From the NCBI RefSeq assembly GCF_001712755.1, contig NZ_MDKC01000035.1, forward strand, positions 186,001-250,000: a DNA stretch of 64,000 nt, written 5' to 3'. Each line of letters begins with the position of its first letter. The first letter of the stretch is position 1. Positions 16,578 through 29,017 of the stretch are shown one piece after another. The DNA comes from Gottfriedia luciferensis (lineage in GTDB: Bacteria > Bacillota > Bacilli > Bacillales > Bacillaceae_G). The notes beneath the pieces are model-generated. The model ran no database searches. It was given only the letters and a program-made list of their open reading frames with translations, and was not told the origin of the DNA. Both the position numbers and the translations under genes were made by a program.

Positions 16578-18937
16578 TAAATAAGTGCCTCCCCATTTTC
16601 GGAAAAATGACTTTTCATATTTTGAAAAAATGTAGTTAATTCATCACATTTTGAGTACAGAAACAAACGTTCTAGTTCAATACTAGCTAATTTTCTTGCA
16701 TAGGTATTAGATAAAGAGAGATCTTTCTTCTCAGTTTGTGGCAACAAACGAATTTTTCCATCCTCTATTGTAACAAATTCTAAATCAAAAAACACCTTTG
16801 TCATAAAATCGACTTGTTCTTTTTTCCATCCCATCTTACGACATAATGCCACTTCATACATGTTCATGTCAAATGGATTAGTATTCGCTAAGATTGAATA
16901 GAATTTTTTAAAACTTTCTCTACTCGGAATTGGTGAGAAGAAATGTAATTCTTCTTGATTAAAAATTAAGTAGATACGTTCTGATAATCCTTTTCGAAAT
17001 ACCTCTTTCAAATCATTTTCAGAACTAGGTAAATCAAGTAGGATCACATAATTATTTTGTATATTAATATCTAAGTTTAGTACATCTTCATATGCAACAA
17101 ACGTAGAAATAGGATATTTAGTCTTTAAATTTTCATATTCATTTGATGATTGATGTAAAAATATGAATTTTTCTTCGGTATGAGGTAAAGTTAATCGATG
17201 TGGCTCTTGACCTCTTAAGTCAAATAACTGCCAATGATTTACTTTAATATCATGAATCATTAACTGTGGCTTTCGTTTACCATTCCATTCATTGATAGAA
17301 GCCATTCCTAAGCAGGATACTTTTGACCCACCTGCAATTTCATTAGCAACATGTCCAAATCCGAACCCTACAGCATCAAGGAATGTAACGTCATCTTTTA
17401 GTTGTACTTTAAGATGTGCACCTTCATTACCGATTTGTTTAATATTTAGAGCATCAACCTCATTTATTTCTAAAACAGGTTTTGGATTATGCATCCCAAA
17501 AGGTGCCAGCATATTTAATTCATTAATAAATGAGATTGAAACTTCACTAGCCTGACATTTTAAATCGACTTCTTTTAATGGGATAAAATCTTCATCTGTC
17601 ATAATTTGATCTGCAAATTCATTTAAACGATGTCTTAATAGCTCGACATCTTCAATAGCCAATGTCATACCAGCAGCAAGTGTATGGCCTCCAAAATGAG
17701 GTAAAATATCTTTACACTTTGTTAAGTTTTCAAATAAAGAAAAACCTTCAATGCTCCTTGCAGAACCTTTTGCTATTCCTTTTTCATGATCAATACTTAG
17801 AACAATTACTGGTTTGTAAAAGCGATCAACTAATTTCGAAGCAACGATTCCAACTACTCCTGCATTCCAGCCTTCTTTTGCGACAATAATCACTTTATTT
17901 GAACAAGATGAATCAAGTTCGTTAACTTGCTTAATTGCCTCTTCTGTCATACGTGAAACTAATTCTTGTCGTTCCTTATTTAGGATTTCAATTTGCTCTG
18001 CTCTTTTTTTAGCAACTGCTCTATCATTTTCTAAAACTAAATCTACTGCAGGTTTAGCATCACCAAGTCTACCAACTGCGTTAATTCTAGGACCAATTGC
18101 AAATCCAATTGTTTCTTCCGTAATTGAATCTGTTGTAGTTCCACTAATTTCTAAAAGAGCTCTTAGTCCTTCACGCTGAGTTTGCTTTAGTTGCCTTACA
18201 CCTTTTTTTACGATTAAACGATTTTCATCAACTAATGGTACTAAATCAGCAACTGTCCCAATCGAAACTAGTTCCAAATATTCCTCTGGCTCCCTACCTA
18301 ATAATGCGGAAGCGAATTTAAACACAACTCCTACACCTGCTAATTCTTTAAAAGGATAGCTAGGACTTAGCTTTGGATGAATAATTGCAATAGCGTTTGG
18401 TAATACTTCTGGTGGTTCATGATGATCCGTAATAATTACATCCATACCTAGTTCATTTGCAAAATTAACTTCCTCAGCTGCAGAAATACCTGTATCTACA
18501 GTAATGATTAATGAATAACCTTGTTCATTTGCCCATTTAAATGCATTCTTATTTGGACCATACCCTTCAGTAAAACGATTTGGTATATAAAAATCTACTT
18601 TTGCTTCTAGTTCGATTAATGTTAAATACAATACTGAAGTACTGCTAACTCCATCTGCATCATAATCGCCAAAAATTAATATTTTTTCATCTTCTTCAAT
18701 TGCTTGAAACACTCTGTCAATTGCAAGATCCATACCCTCTAATAAAAACGGGTCATGAAAGCTCATTTGATCTTCATATAAAAACTTACTTGCTGCATCT
18801 ACTGTATTAAATCCACGAGTAACAAGTAGCTTAGCTAATAGAGGGGAAATCTGTAATTCTTTACTTAATAATTGCTCTTCTTGGTGATTCGATAATTTCG
18901 GTTTCCAACGTGCTTTTGACTTTAACAATACTCTCAC
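16577..18937 (-). CDS. recJ: Single-stranded-DNA-specific exonuclease RecJ
   Basis: RecJ is a 5'-3' single-strand exonuclease of the DHH phosphoesterase superfamily, used in recombination and repair. DYDADG is at residues 91-96 and DHH at 171-173, and the DHHA1 motif GGHTLAAGM lies near residue 415. An OB-like segment and the extra C-terminal domain seen in Bacillus RecJ (about 230 residues) follow. Length is 786 aa, equal to B. subtilis. The downstream apt gene overlaps by one base. Confidence 0.95.
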   Translation of the reverse strand: MRVLLKSKARWKPKLSNHQEEQLLSKELQISPLLAKLLVTRGFNTVDAASKFLYEDQMSFHDPFLLEGMDLAIDRVFQAIEEDEKILIFGDYDADGVSSTSVLYLTLIELEAKVDFYIPNRFTEGYGPNKNAFKWANEQGYSLIITVDTGISAAEEVNFANELGMDVIITDHHEPPEVLPNAIAIIHPKLSPSYPFKELAGVGVVFKFASALLGREPEEYLELVSIGTVADLVPLVDENRLIVKKGVRQLKQTQREGLRALLEISGTTTDSITEETIGFAIGPRINAVGRLGDAKPAVDLVLENDRAVAKKRAEQIEILNKERQELVSRMTEEAIKQVNELDSSCSNKVIIVAKEGWNAGVVGIVASKLVDRFYKPVIVLSIDHEKGIAKGSARSIEGFSLFENLTKCKDILPHFGGHTLAAGMTLAIEDVELLRHRLNEFADQIMTDEDFIPLKEVDLKCQASEVSISFINELNMLAPFGMHNPKPVLEINEVDALNIKQIGNEGAHLKVQLKDDVTFLDAVGFGFGHVANEIAGGSKVSCLGMASINEWNGKRKPQLMIHDIKVNHWQLFDLRGQEPHRLTLPHTEEKFIFLHQSSNEYENLKTKYPISTFVAYEDVLNLDINIQNNYVILLDLPSSENDLKEVFRKGLSERIYLIFNQEELHFFSPIPSRESFKKFYSILANTNPFDMNMYEVALCRKMGWKKEQVDFMTKVFFDLEFVTIEDGKIRLLPQTEKKDLSLSNTYARKLASIELERLFLYSKCDELTTFFQNMKSHFSENGEALI

Positions 18938-18967
18938 CCCTAACTGTACTATTATACTAAAGTAAAC

Positions 18968-19879
18968 TTATTGGATGAAAGAGTTATTTTTATCATTATA
19001 TGGATTAATATGGACAAAAACATTTTCCACATCTTTTTGTTCCATCAACTTTGCTTTAACATTTTTACCAATCTTATGTCCTTCTTCAACGGTTATATAT
19101 GGATCTACTGAGACTTTTATATCGATGATGACGTAATAGCCGTGTTCTCTTGCATAGAGAGAATTTATCTCTTTAACTCCTTCTACATTCCTAACTACTT
19201 CTTTATATGGTTCAATATCTTCTTCATGAAGGACATGATCCATTGTTGTATGTATTGATTCTGCTCCAATATCCCACGCCATTTTTAAAATCATAATTGC
19301 TACAATAAGCCCAGCCGCAGGGTCTGCATATAAAAGTACTGGCATATTAAATTTAGTACCAAGAATTGCAATACCAATACCAACCATAGCTGCAGCAGAT
19401 GAGTATACATCAGAGCGATGTTCATATGCATTAGCGATGATTGCGTCACTATTTAACCTTTTCCCTAAAGCATATTTATAGCGAAACATCCATTCTTTTA
19501 AAAAGATAGATATAAAAGCTGCTAATAAAGCAATTAACTCTGGTGGATGAACTGGCTTAAAAAACGCGGTTATAGATGATTTAGTTATTTCAATTCCAAC
19601 GATAAATAAAAGTACGGCAACAATAATAGCAGCGATTGATTCAGCTTTACCATGGCCATAAGGATGGTCCTCGTCCGGTGGCATTTTTGCAGCTCTTAAA
19701 CCAAATAAAACCGCTATCGAACCGACCACATCTGACGCTGAATGTACTGCATCGGCCATTAAAGCTTTACTATTTCCAATATATCCGATAATCGCTTTAA
19801 CAATTGCTAGAAGTAAATTTCCATATATTCCGATATAAGCCCCTTTCTTGGCTTCCTTATAACGCTCTTCCTGTTCCAT
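18968..19879 (-). CDS. Cation diffusion facilitator family transporter
   Basis: A 303-aa CDF protein exports divalent metal in exchange for protons. Six membrane helices are visible. The metal site motifs are ADAVHSASDVVGS in helix two and EHRSDVYSSAA in helix five. The PPDEDHPYGHGKAES loop is typical, and a C-terminal cytoplasmic domain contains INSLYAREHGYYVIIDIKV. The pattern is nearer the Mn/Fe-type exporters of Bacillus (MneP/MneS-like) than CzcD, but substrate is inference. It lies between secDF and recJ on the same strand, after the secDF terminator. Confidence 0.88.
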   Translation of the reverse strand: MEQEERYKEAKKGAYIGIYGNLLLAIVKAIIGYIGNSKALMADAVHSASDVVGSIAVLFGLRAAKMPPDEDHPYGHGKAESIAAIIVAVLLFIVGIEITKSSITAFFKPVHPPELIALLAAFISIFLKEWMFRYKYALGKRLNSDAIIANAYEHRSDVYSSAAAMVGIGIAILGTKFNMPVLLYADPAAGLIVAIMILKMAWDIGAESIHTTMDHVLHEEDIEPYKEVVRNVEGVKEINSLYAREHGYYVIIDIKVSVDPYITVEEGHKIGKNVKAKLMEQKDVENVFVHINPYNDKNNSFIQ

Positions 19880-19973
19880 ATACTTTACCTACTTCCCTTT
19901 TTCTAACTGTAAAAAATACACTTATCATTATTAACACATTATATTAGTATCTTCAAATCATAATGAATTTAAT

Positions 19974-20006
19974 ACAAAAAAGAGTATAAGCATGAGCTTA
20001 TACTCT
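19974..20006 (-). terminator. Terminator of secDF
   Basis: The stem AGAGTATAAGC/GCTTATACTCT has an ATGA loop. On the minus strand TTTTTT follows. Confidence 0.88.
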
Positions 20007-20013
20007 TTTAAAT

Positions 20014-22251
20014 TTATTTAGCTTCTTCAACATCGATTACTTGGTTTTTATCAAGTTGGCGACCTTTAATAAATAACCAAATTTGTGAAGCGATAAAGAT
20101 TGAAGAATATGTTCCAACAACTAAACCTATTAATAATGCAAGTGAGAAGTTAAGAATTGCATGACTTCCGAATAAAAGCAATGCAAGTACTGCTAATAGT
20201 ACAGTAAGAACTGTTTTAACAGATCGACCTAAAGTTTGACGAATTGATTCGTTAACAACCTGTTTCAATTCTTCTCTAGAACGAATTTTCTTCTTAAGCT
20301 TCATATTTTCACGAACTCGGTCAAATGTAACGATCGAGTCATTAATCGAATAACCAACAATCGTTAGAACCGCTGCGATGAATGTGATATCTACTTCTAA
20401 TCTAAAGATACTAAATACTACAACAATGAAGAATGCATCATGTAGTAGGGCAATTACTGAAGCAATTGCATATGAGAATTGGAAACGTAATGATACGTAA
20501 AGAATAATACCTGCTGATGCGATAATTAATGCTTTAATGGCATTAGCTGCTAATTCTCTACCAACAACTGGATCAACAGTACTTACGTTTGGTTCTACCC
20601 CAAATTTACCTGTAAAATCCTTTTTCAAATCATTAATTTGATCTTTCGTTAATACACCTTTAAATACGATTGAACCTGTTTTTGCATCATTTGTAGAAAC
20701 AGTAATACTTTCAGGCTTCAAGTTCATTTTTGAAATTTCATCATTAACAATTTGTTTTGTAACTGCTGTTTTTGATTCAAATGTTACACGTGTACCACTT
20801 GCAAAATCAATTCCTAAATTCAATCGGAAAATAGAAAGTATAATAACCCCTACAACTACTGTAACGATTGAAAAATAAACAAATTTTCGACCAACGCTTA
20901 CAAAATCGACTTTATCATATTTTGTAGGAGGATGTGCTAAGTTATGATTTAAACCAAGAATTTCACTTTGTTTAATACCAAACCATGTTTTCTTATTATT
21001 TAAGTAACGACTTTGAACTAATAAAGAAAGTAATAAACGAGTACCGAATACTGCAGTTAAAAAGCTTACTAAAATACTAACAATTAAACTTGTTGCAAAA
21101 CCTTTTACTGAGCTTGTACCGAATGAGAACAATACCACAGCAGCAAGTAAAGTTGTAATATTAGCATCAAAGATCGTTCCAAATGAACGCTGATTACCTG
21201 CACGATAAGCAGATGCTACTGATTTTCCTAGTTTAAGCTCGTCCTTCAATCTCTCAAAAGTAATAATATTGTTATCGACCGCAATACCAACACCAAGGAT
21301 TAATGCCGCAATACCTGGAAGTGTTAATACCGCATTCATGCCGTCAAATACAAGTAATGTTACGTAAGTATAAGCCATTAACATGATGCTTGCGATTAAA
21401 CCTGGTAAGCGATAGAAATAAAGCATAAATAAGAAAATAACTGATACACCAATAATTCCAGCAAAAATTGTTTCATGCAGAGCATCTGTACCAAATTTTG
21501 CACCGATTGATGTTGAATACATTTCTTCAAGGTGTACTGGAAGAGCCCCTGCATTTAATAAATCTGAAAGTTCTTTTGCACTTTCAACCGTAAATGTAGA
21601 GCCTACAATAGAAAGTGAATCGTCTGTAAATACTTGATTTACACTAGCTGCAGATAAGAATTTAGGTTTTGCTTTTGCAGATTCCTTTTTGAAAGAGTCT
21701 TGTCCTTCTTTGAAATCTAACCAAATAACCATCATATTATTTGGAGCACCCATTTTTAATACTTTACTTGTAACATCTTTAACCTTAGAAGCATCCTTAA
21801 ATGTGATTGATACACTAGGTTTACCCATTTGGTCAAATGTTTGCTTTGAAGCGCCTTCTTTTAAATCCGCCCCAGTCATTAGAACCTTATCATTTACGTC
21901 ACGAATTGTTAAGTTCGCTTCAGTAGAAAGAATATCACGTGCTTTAGCTTGATCTTTTACACCAGCTAATTGTACACGAATACGATCTTTCCCTTCGATT
22001 TGAATGTTAGGTTCACTTACTCCTAATACGTTTACACGTTTTTCAAGAGCTTTTGCTGTACTTACTAAAACATTTTTGTTAATTTTGTCGCCTTTCTTAA
22101 TCGGCTTAACTTTGTAAAGTACCTCAAACCCGCCCTGTAAATCCAGACCAAGCTTAATATTTTTCGCGGTACCAAATACAGTTGTGCCGATTACTGCTGC
22201 TAATACAGCAATAATTAAGAAGAAGGCAACAATTCTGTTACGCTTCACCAT
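20014..22251 (-). CDS. secDF: SecDF, fused protein translocase accessory subunits
   Basis: SecDF uses the proton gradient to pull exported proteins through SecYEG. The SecD half starts with the conserved GLDLQGGF (residues 35-42) and has the large extracytoplasmic P1 domain and six helices. The SecF half begins at about residue 440, with LGIDFASGTRVTF, and repeats the topology, giving 12 helices. The D4 segments LGVGIAVDNNIITFERL and VGYSINDSIVTFDRVREN are intact. At 745 aa it is a true single-chain fusion, as in B. subtilis. A GGAGG precedes the ATG. Confidence 0.96.
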   Translation of the reverse strand: MVKRNRIVAFFLIIAVLAAVIGTTVFGTAKNIKLGLDLQGGFEVLYKVKPIKKGDKINKNVLVSTAKALEKRVNVLGVSEPNIQIEGKDRIRVQLAGVKDQAKARDILSTEANLTIRDVNDKVLMTGADLKEGASKQTFDQMGKPSVSITFKDASKVKDVTSKVLKMGAPNNMMVIWLDFKEGQDSFKKESAKAKPKFLSAASVNQVFTDDSLSIVGSTFTVESAKELSDLLNAGALPVHLEEMYSTSIGAKFGTDALHETIFAGIIGVSVIFLFMLYFYRLPGLIASIMLMAYTYVTLLVFDGMNAVLTLPGIAALILGVGIAVDNNIITFERLKDELKLGKSVASAYRAGNQRSFGTIFDANITTLLAAVVLFSFGTSSVKGFATSLIVSILVSFLTAVFGTRLLLSLLVQSRYLNNKKTWFGIKQSEILGLNHNLAHPPTKYDKVDFVSVGRKFVYFSIVTVVVGVIILSIFRLNLGIDFASGTRVTFESKTAVTKQIVNDEISKMNLKPESITVSTNDAKTGSIVFKGVLTKDQINDLKKDFTGKFGVEPNVSTVDPVVGRELAANAIKALIIASAGIILYVSLRFQFSYAIASVIALLHDAFFIVVVFSIFRLEVDITFIAAVLTIVGYSINDSIVTFDRVRENMKLKKKIRSREELKQVVNESIRQTLGRSVKTVLTVLLAVLALLLFGSHAILNFSLALLIGLVVGTYSSIFIASQIWLFIKGRQLDKNQVIDVEEAK

Positions 22252-22353
22252 GTTGTGAATTTCCTCCTCTAACTAGTTCAAGTTCTAGTACGAAAATGGT
22301 ATGTTTTCATTCTTATATTATACAAATGCAATTTTTTTATTGTCAATTAATGG

Positions 22354-22632
22354 TTAAACTGACTCTCCAAACTGCCAAGTAGGTGATTTAAATGCTTCGA
22401 TTCGAATGTAATTCATATAATCGTTTACAGTTAATGAGAGTATGTCTTCTACCAGTTGAAAAAGCTTTGGTTCATCCTCTTTCTTTCGCCATAAGGTTCT
22501 TTCGAGGCATTCCCATAAATCATCCTCACTGACAGTATCGAATCCAAGCATTCTAAATTCATCCAGTTTACTTTCAATTACCACCTGTAGCTTAGGTTTA
22601 AATTCTGCAGCTTGTTGATGAAAAGTCGACAT
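22354..22632 (-). CDS. comN: Post-transcriptional regulator ComN (YrzD)
   Basis: This 92-aa soluble protein resembles ComN, which in B. subtilis affects comE mRNA and localises with DivIVA at division sites and poles. Recognisable features are FRMLGFDTVSEDDLWECL and the helical NDYMNYIRIEAFKSP end, plus its position between spoVB and secDF. GGGGGGAAG precedes the start. Assignment rests on family resemblance and gene order. Confidence 0.8.
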   Translation of the reverse strand: MSTFHQQAAEFKPKLQVVIESKLDEFRMLGFDTVSEDDLWECLERTLWRKKEDEPKLFQLVEDILSLTVNDYMNYIRIEAFKSPTWQFGESV

Positions 22633-22788
22633 ACTCTTCCCCCCTAATTTTCTGTATTTTTAGAAAAATGATTTTAGACCTTCACATTCATTTCCTAGAT
22701 GTTGAACTAACTTGTCATGCTTGCCTACATTTCTAGCATATATATAATTGTAAATCATTCTAGGCTGTTTGAGAAGGTGGTAAAAGTA

Positions 22789-24345
22789 ATGACAAAGCAA
22801 ACGTTTTTAAGAGGAACGTTTTTTTTACTTATTGCAGGGCTTATCACAAGAATATTAGGATTTTTTAATCGAATTGTTGTAGCAAGAATTATGGGTGAAG
22901 AGGGCGTAGGATTATTTATGATGGCAGTCCCGACACTATTTTTGGTCATGACGCTTACACAGCTCGGCCTCCCAATTGCCATCTCAAAATTAATTGCAGA
23001 AGCAGTTGCTCAAAATAGACAAGATCGGATAAAAAAGATTTTAGCTGTTTCAATGTCAATAACTGGCATATTAAGCATTATTTTTACAACAGCAATGATT
23101 TTTTTATCCCCTTTCATTGCGAAAAACTTATTAACGGATGCAAGGACTATGTACCCACTAATTGCCATCGCTCCTGTTGTTCCAATTATAGCAATCTCAT
23201 CAGTTTTACGAGGATATTTTCAAGGCGTACAGAATATGCGACCTTCCTCCTTTTCCCAAGTTATTGAACAAGTTGTTCGTATAGTACTAGTTGCAGTTTG
23301 TACTAAAACTTTTTTACCATATGGCGTTGAATTTGCCGCTAGTGGCGCCATTATCTCTTCTGTATTAGGAGAATTAGCTTCATTAATTTATATGCTGTAT
23401 GTATTTAAGAAAGAAAAAAATGCAAAGTTCATTTCAGGATTTAAGAACAATATTAAAGATGGAAGAAAAACACTTAGTGACCTACTAAGTATTGCATTAC
23501 CAACAACTGGAAGTCGTTTAATTGGTTCAATATCAATGTTTTTAGAACCAATCGTTGTCTCACAAAGTTTAGCGATTGCAGGTGTAAGTGCAGCTGTTGC
23601 AACTAAACAATATGGATTACTTGCAGGATACGCTTTACCTCTATTACTTTTACCAGCGTTTATTACTTATGCATTATCTACTTCACTTGTGCCAGCGATT
23701 AGTGAAGCAATGGCCAAAAAGGATCGTGTAACTGTTGAAAGAAGATTGCAGCAAGCACTACGTTACTCAATGATTGCTGGTGGTTGGTCCGTTGTCATTT
23801 TATACGTATTTGCTTCACCGATTTTAACACTAATGTACAAAAGTGACCAAGCTACGAATTTTATATTACTTTTAGCACCTTGCTTTATTTTTTACTATTT
23901 CCAAGGACCACTACAAGCTGTATTGCAGGCACTTAATCTGGCAAATTCAGCTATGATTAATAGCTTTGTCGGTTCAGTCGTTAAAATCGCTAGTATTTTA
24001 TTACTAGCTACAAATCCAAAGTTCGGTATTAACGGTGTTGCCTTAGCTATGAATATTAGTATTGTAACAATAACAGTTCTTCACTATTTCACTGTATTAA
24101 AGGCCATTAACTTTTCGATTTTTGTTAAAGATTATGTTTATTGTTTAATCATTTTAGGTATTTGTATTTATGTCGGAAAGTTCATCAAAGAATATGTAGT
24201 TTTTTCATCTTCTTTATTAGTACAAACCTTAGTAAGTATTTCTGTTGTTACATTGATGTATATCTTATTAATTTTATTATTTAACCTAGTTAAGAAAGAT
24301 GAGATCATCCGAATCCCATTCTTTAAAAAGCTGATTACAAGATGA
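22789..24345 (+). CDS. spoVB: SpoVB, MOP-superfamily flippase for spore cortex synthesis
   Basis: SpoVB is a MurJ-like polytopic protein needed for spore cortex peptidoglycan, probably moving lipid-linked precursor across the membrane. The frame has about 14 helices and begins MTKQTFLRGTFFLLIAGLITRILGF, as in the family. Earlier in-frame codons exist, but this ATG has GAAGGTGG about nine bases upstream and gives 518 aa, the same length as the B. subtilis protein. It is one of few plus-strand genes in this stretch, divergent from comN and secDF. Confidence 0.93.
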   Translation: MTKQTFLRGTFFLLIAGLITRILGFFNRIVVARIMGEEGVGLFMMAVPTLFLVMTLTQLGLPIAISKLIAEAVAQNRQDRIKKILAVSMSITGILSIIFTTAMIFLSPFIAKNLLTDARTMYPLIAIAPVVPIIAISSVLRGYFQGVQNMRPSSFSQVIEQVVRIVLVAVCTKTFLPYGVEFAASGAIISSVLGELASLIYMLYVFKKEKNAKFISGFKNNIKDGRKTLSDLLSIALPTTGSRLIGSISMFLEPIVVSQSLAIAGVSAAVATKQYGLLAGYALPLLLLPAFITYALSTSLVPAISEAMAKKDRVTVERRLQQALRYSMIAGGWSVVILYVFASPILTLMYKSDQATNFILLLAPCFIFYYFQGPLQAVLQALNLANSAMINSFVGSVVKIASILLLATNPKFGINGVALAMNISIVTITVLHYFTVLKAINFSIFVKDYVYCLIILGICIYVGKFIKEYVVFSSSLLVQTLVSISVVTLMYILLILLFNLVKKDEIIRIPFFKKLITR

Positions 24346-24365
24346 TTGATAATAGAATAGATCAT

Positions 24366-24410
24366 AACAAAACCACAAAGTAATTAATGTACTTTGTGGT
24401 TTTGTTGTTG
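24366..24410 (+). terminator. Terminator of spoVB
   Basis: A 17-bp perfect stem (AACAAAACCACAAAGTA and its complement) with an ATTAATG-type loop lies just after spoVB. The T tract is within the stem end (GGTTTTGTT). Confidence 0.65.
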
Positions 24411-24446
24411 TTGAAAAAAAGTTGTCAATTAAATATGTAATGTCTT

Positions 24447-24568
24447 GTTGATTTCCACTACGGGTTGCTCGCTTTCCATGGGGCATGAGCTGAGTCTCCT
24501 CGTTCCTGCGGGGTCTCACCCTTCCTGCATCTCCCATAGGAGTCGAGCATCCCTTCGTTCCAATCAAC
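24447..24568 (-). repeat. Dispersed 122-bp repeat, copy 1, with GTTGATT/AATCAAC ends
   Basis: The element is GC-richer than its surroundings, has 7-bp terminal inverted repeats and is about 85% identical by eye to a second copy at 56257-56381 in the same orientation. The shared core includes GCTCGCTTTCCATGGGG, CCTGCGGGGTCTCA and CCCATAGGAGTCGAGCA. Elements of this style occur widely in Bacillaceae genomes. It has no coding capacity that looks real. It follows the spoVB terminator. Confidence 0.85.
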
Positions 24569-24858
24569 TCTTCAAGTTTAAAAATTACTCTTAAAATAAT
24601 AAGAATAATTATTTATAGGTAATGCCCTTATAGACTATTTTAGTAGAAAAAAGGTTTAAATAATTTTTTTTTAGCGAAATAACATTAATTTAATTAAAAA
24701 CGTAAAAAAACTATTTTATCAATGAGAATCAGAAACCTTATGTACCATGGAACATAGTGTTCATACTTTTCATATTGACTCTAAAGTATTTCAACACTCT
24801 GACCACAATATTTAATGTTATTTTCCACTTCAGGATACAGTTATCTCTTACTCCTGCA
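24569..24858. other. AT-rich gap between the repeat and the DUF421 gene
   Basis: I see no gene, RNA or convincing hairpin here. An open frame at 24738-24938 on the minus strand lacks a ribosome binding site and overlaps the DUF421 gene. Confidence 0.45.
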
Positions 24859-25509
24859 TTATTCGTCTTTTTTATCAAAAAATATTTCTCCGCCTCGTAA
24901 GCTGCAATATGATACTTGTTTAAATTCATCATAACCATGTTTTTTTAACTGTTCTAGTAACCATTGTTTATCTTTATGATACTGATTTAAATTATCTTCT
25001 TGTACGATGCCATCTAATATTAATGGAAATGTGAGTGAACTATAATTTATATCACCGTTTATTTCCTTTTTGAATATTGATAATTTCCCTGTAGGCTCTA
25101 GTAGTGCATAATCAACATCTCGTACGTCTCCTATATCCTTCTCTCTAAGTTGGAGTAATAAGTCGTCAAACGTATATCTCTGTTTTTTCATCTCTTTTTC
25201 TAAAACTTTACCTTTACTAATGATTAATACAGGATGTCCATCTAATATTTTTCTAAATTTAACACTTTTTAGCGAAATTAAGGAAAAAATTATTTGGATA
25301 ACAACAATTAAAAACATTGGATAAATCACTTTTATAATCGGTTCATTGTGGGTTTCAATTCCGATGGCTGCTATTTCAGTTAATAATATATAGACGACTA
25401 AATCTAATAAACTTAACTCTCCTATTTCTCTCTTACCCATTAACCGAAAGAAAAATGCAATAATTAAATAAATTAAAATGGTACGAACCGTCATAGAACC
25501 TAATTCCAT
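24859..25509 (-). CDS. DUF421 membrane protein (YrbG-like), 216 aa
   Basis: Three N-terminal membrane helices carry the family hallmark FRLMGKREIGELSLLDLVVYILLTEIAA. Two small cytoplasmic DUF421 alpha/beta domains follow, including DGHPVLIISKGKVLEKEMKKQRYT and LREKDIGDVRDVDYALLEPTGKLSIF. These are typical of YetF/YrbG proteins. In B. subtilis some paralogs act with spore germination or sporulation functions, but the role is not established. GAGGGT precedes the ATG at 25509, which I prefer to the ATG 21 bases upstream. Its position near spoVB matches yrbG of B. subtilis. Confidence 0.85.
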   Translation of the reverse strand: MELGSMTVRTILIYLIIAFFFRLMGKREIGELSLLDLVVYILLTEIAAIGIETHNEPIIKVIYPMFLIVVIQIIFSLISLKSVKFRKILDGHPVLIISKGKVLEKEMKKQRYTFDDLLLQLREKDIGDVRDVDYALLEPTGKLSIFKKEINGDINYSSLTFPLILDGIVQEDNLNQYHKDKQWLLEQLKKHGYDEFKQVSYCSLRGGEIFFDKKDE

Positions 25510-25732
25510 TTTACTTACCCTCACATCCAAAACTTGTTGATTTTAAAAAACATGTTCTTTAGCTAGCGCTTAAAACCTGTAAATATGAGTCCAAATACAA
25601 CTAATTTTCCATAAAGAAAATAATAGTAGAATTTTGTTCATAATTTTACTATTTGTAATTGCTCTATAAGTATTCTAAAAATTCATCTCATGAATATGCT
25701 TGTATTAAAAGAGTGTACAAGGGGGAATATGA

Positions 25733-26116
25733 ATGAAAAAAACAGCTGTAGCTGTCTCTTTTGGCTTTTTAACTATTCTATTATTAGTATTGTCAATTAG
25801 TTTGATTTTATCATTATTACTTAAACTAACTTCTCTTACAGAAGCAAGTGTTACAACGACAACTCTTATCCTATCATTTATCGTAATGTTAATTGGTGGT
25901 TTTGTTACAGGAGCTAAAGGGAAAGAAAAAGGTTGGATTCTAGGATTATTAACGAGTGGAGCGTATTCTATTTTTGTATTTTTTGTACAGTTTCTTGGCT
26001 ATGACCGAACTTTTTCACAGGAACAAATAATGTATCATGGTATTTTCTTAGGTGTTTGTATGTTAGGGTCAATTTTTGGAGTGAATGCTGCGAGTAATAA
26101 ATCTTATAATAAATAA
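25733..26116 (+). CDS. TIGR04086 family membrane protein (YrzE-like), 127 aa
   Basis: Four hydrophobic segments span almost the whole chain, with the family glycine motif VMLIGGFVTGAKGKEKGW between helices two and three. Position between the DUF421 gene and yajC on the opposite strand matches yrzE of B. subtilis. AAGGGGGAATATGA precedes the ATG. No function is known; the family is widespread in Firmicutes. Confidence 0.85.
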   Translation: MKKTAVAVSFGFLTILLLVLSISLILSLLLKLTSLTEASVTTTTLILSFIVMLIGGFVTGAKGKEKGWILGLLTSGAYSIFVFFVQFLGYDRTFSQEQIMYHGIFLGVCMLGSIFGVNAASNKSYNK

Positions 26117-26187
26117 TCAGACTGATAATCAACTTTTTTTGAGTTTTTCCACTACAGACTTAATTTAAATTTCTTACAAAATAAATA

Positions 26188-26220
26188 AAACGCTAGTTTC
26201 CAAAATGGAACTAGCGTTTC
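26188..26220 (-). terminator. Terminator of queA-tgt-yajC
   Basis: AAACGCTAGTTTCC pairs with GGAACTAGCGTTT with one bulged base. On the minus strand TTTTATTTATTTT follows. It also stands after the convergent TIGR04086 gene. Confidence 0.8.
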
Positions 26221-26242
26221 TTACGATACAATTAATAAAAAA

Positions 26243-26515
26243 TTAAGCTTGTGTTCTTGTTTCACGAATTGCGTTTTTTTCAAATACCATACGTGATCCA
26301 TCAGCAGTTTTTAAAGTGATTGTATTATTTTCTTCGTTAACAGCATCAACTAAACCATGTAATCCACCGATTGTTACAACCATATCGCCTTTGCTAATTC
26401 CAGCTTGCATAGCAGCTGTTTGCTTTTGACGCTTTTGTTGTGGACGGATTAGTAAGAAGTAGAAAACTATGAACATTAATATTAGAGGTAAAATCCCCAT
26501 TAAACCATTACCCAT
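26243..26515 (-). CDS. yajC: Preprotein translocase subunit YajC
   Basis: The 90-aa protein has one N-terminal helix (ILPLILMFIVFYFLLIRPQQKR) and the conserved small cytoplasmic domain with GDMVVTIGGLHGLVDAV and NTITLKTADGSRMVFEKNAI. YajC associates with SecDF. It ends the queA-tgt-yajC gene cluster, an arrangement common in bacteria. Confidence 0.95.
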   Translation of the reverse strand: MGNGLMGILPLILMFIVFYFLLIRPQQKRQKQTAAMQAGISKGDMVVTIGGLHGLVDAVNEENNTITLKTADGSRMVFEKNAIRETRTQA

Positions 26516-26542
26516 CTTAATCTTCCTTTCAATATGTAAATT

Positions 26543-28731
<2,189 letters not shown>

Positions 28732-28819
28732 TTCTATACACCTCATAAATTTCAGGAGTATGGAGAAAGGAAGATTATCATAATCCCCTTTTCCAAACTC
28801 TATTTATATTCGTACTCAT

Positions 28820-29017
28820 TTATTTTCTCCCAAATAGTGAAAAAATAAGTGAAAGTAAAATACTTATGATAATACATGTTACAATCGGAAAGTAAAACGA
28901 TACATTTCCTTTTTTTATAAAAATATCGCCTGGAAGTTTCCCTACAAATCGAATAAACAATCCAACAACTAATAAGATAATTCCTAACGTAATTAAAATT
29001 TTTGACAAATCAATCAT
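28820..29017 (-). CDS. DUF2905 small membrane protein (YrzS-like), 65 aa
   Basis: Two membrane helices enclose the family motif [21 protein letters not shown], characteristic of DUF2905. The start overlaps the ruvB stop by four bases (ATGA), so it belongs to the ruvAB transcript. B. subtilis has yrzS in the same place. Function unknown. Confidence 0.88.
   Translation of the reverse strand: MIDLSKILITLGIILLVVGLFIRFVGKLPGDIFIKKGNVSFYFPIVTCIIISILLSLIFSLFGRK

Noticed and set aside
24286-24567. Minus-strand frame across the spoVB terminator and repeat copy 1
   Set aside because: It overlaps the terminator, spoVB and the repeat, has no ribosome binding site, and a similar frame in repeat copy 2 shows it is a by-product of the repeat.
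24738-24938. 66-codon minus-strand frame overlapping the DUF421 gene end
   Set aside because: It overlaps the real gene in another frame and lacks a ribosome binding site.
28747-28819. Hairpin between the DUF2905 gene and queA
   Set aside because: GGAGAAAGG/CCTTTTCC-type pairing is imperfect and the tail is not T-rich enough for me to call a terminator.
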